Shown: positions 7,303 through 7,460 of the stretch, in pieces
How positions within the stretch are numbered: position 1 is the stretch's first letter
Layout: the number at the start of each line of letters is the position of its first letter
From: Bacteroidales bacterium
GTDB taxonomy: Bacteria > Bacteroidota > Bacteroidia > Bacteroidales > UBA932
Length of the DNA stretch: 7,460 nt
Assembly (NCBI GenBank): GCA_017383945.1
Contig: JAFNUQ010000043.1
Coordinates: forward strand, 1 to 7,460
Direction of reading: 5' to 3'
Translations under genes and position numbers: made by a program
Notes under the pieces: generated by a model
Database searches by the model: none
Seen by the model: only the letters and a program-made list of their open reading frames with translations
What the model was told of the DNA's origin: nothing

Positions 7303-7460
7303 ATGACTCTCATAATCCCAAATTCATATTCAAACTTACTCATCAACTCTGAAAACACAGAAAAGGGCATCAAGGCCGTCAAAGAGATGTTTCAGAGCAA
7401 TCTTGCTGCGCAGCTGACACTTCTGCGAGTAACAGCGCCTATGGTAGTGCTCTCAGGCAC
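7303..7460 (+). CDS. asnA: Aspartate-ammonia ligase (asparagine synthetase A), N-terminal part
   Basis: The first 52 codons of a gene that continues past the right edge. AsnA makes asparagine from aspartate, ammonia and ATP in the cytoplasm and has a class II aminoacyl-tRNA-synthetase fold. The start MTLIIPNSYSNLL, followed by a TEKGIKAVKEMFQ helix and LTLLRVTAPMVVLSGT, follows the pattern of Bacteroidetes AsnA (I..K.YFQ...L...L.L.RV.APLFV). The ATG lies 6 bases after the fprA stop without an evident Shine-Dalgarno site, normal for this phylum. Catalytic residues lie beyond the window, so the call rests on the N-terminus only. Confidence 0.85.
   Translation, partial: MTLIIPNSYSNLLINSENTEKGIKAVKEMFQSNLAAQLTLLRVTAPMVVLSG

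Overview
The window looks like a chromosomal fragment from a Bacteroidales bacterium (Bacteroides/Prevotella/Muribaculaceae-like; the genus cannot be fixed from this sequence). The evidence is an adjacent SusC/SusD outer-membrane pair, a GH2 glycosidase with Bacteroidetes-type C-terminal domains, A/T-rich leaders without Shine-Dalgarno sites, and promoter-like motifs resembling the Bacteroidetes TTG/TTTG...TAnnTTTG pattern.

Layout: (1) 1-905, plus strand: the last 300 residues of a GH2 beta-glycosidase whose N-terminal part lies off the left edge. (2) 929-956: a strong hairpin between convergent genes, probably a two-way terminator. (3) 990-5854, minus strand: a two-gene operon, susC then susD, encoding a TonB-dependent glycan importer and its surface lipoprotein. 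No enzyme, sensor or sigma/anti-sigma gene belongs to this operon within the window. (4) 5855-6135: a divergent intergenic region of about 280 bp with two dyads, a candidate susC promoter, and a second copy of the sequence around the susC start codon fused to half of a terminator-like sequence. (5) 6136-7296, plus strand: a complete A-type flavodiiron protein (O2/NO reductase). (6) 7303-right edge, plus strand: the start of asnA (ammonia-dependent asparagine synthetase), 6 bases behind the flavodiiron gene.

The GH2 enzyme and the SusCD pair could serve the same carbohydrate-use locus: one cleaves beta-glycosides and the other binds and imports oligosaccharides. They are convergent, however, and may belong to separate units. 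The flavodiiron/asnA pair looks like ordinary core metabolism and oxygen defence.

I found no clearly new system. Two points deserve attention. First, the susC start codon and the rest of its signal peptide are in different frames, separated by a run of seven A/T pairs; this is either a base-calling error or a phase-variable switch. Second, the susC start region is duplicated upstream and joined to a terminator-like half-arm, which looks like the scar of a lost tandem susCD operon.
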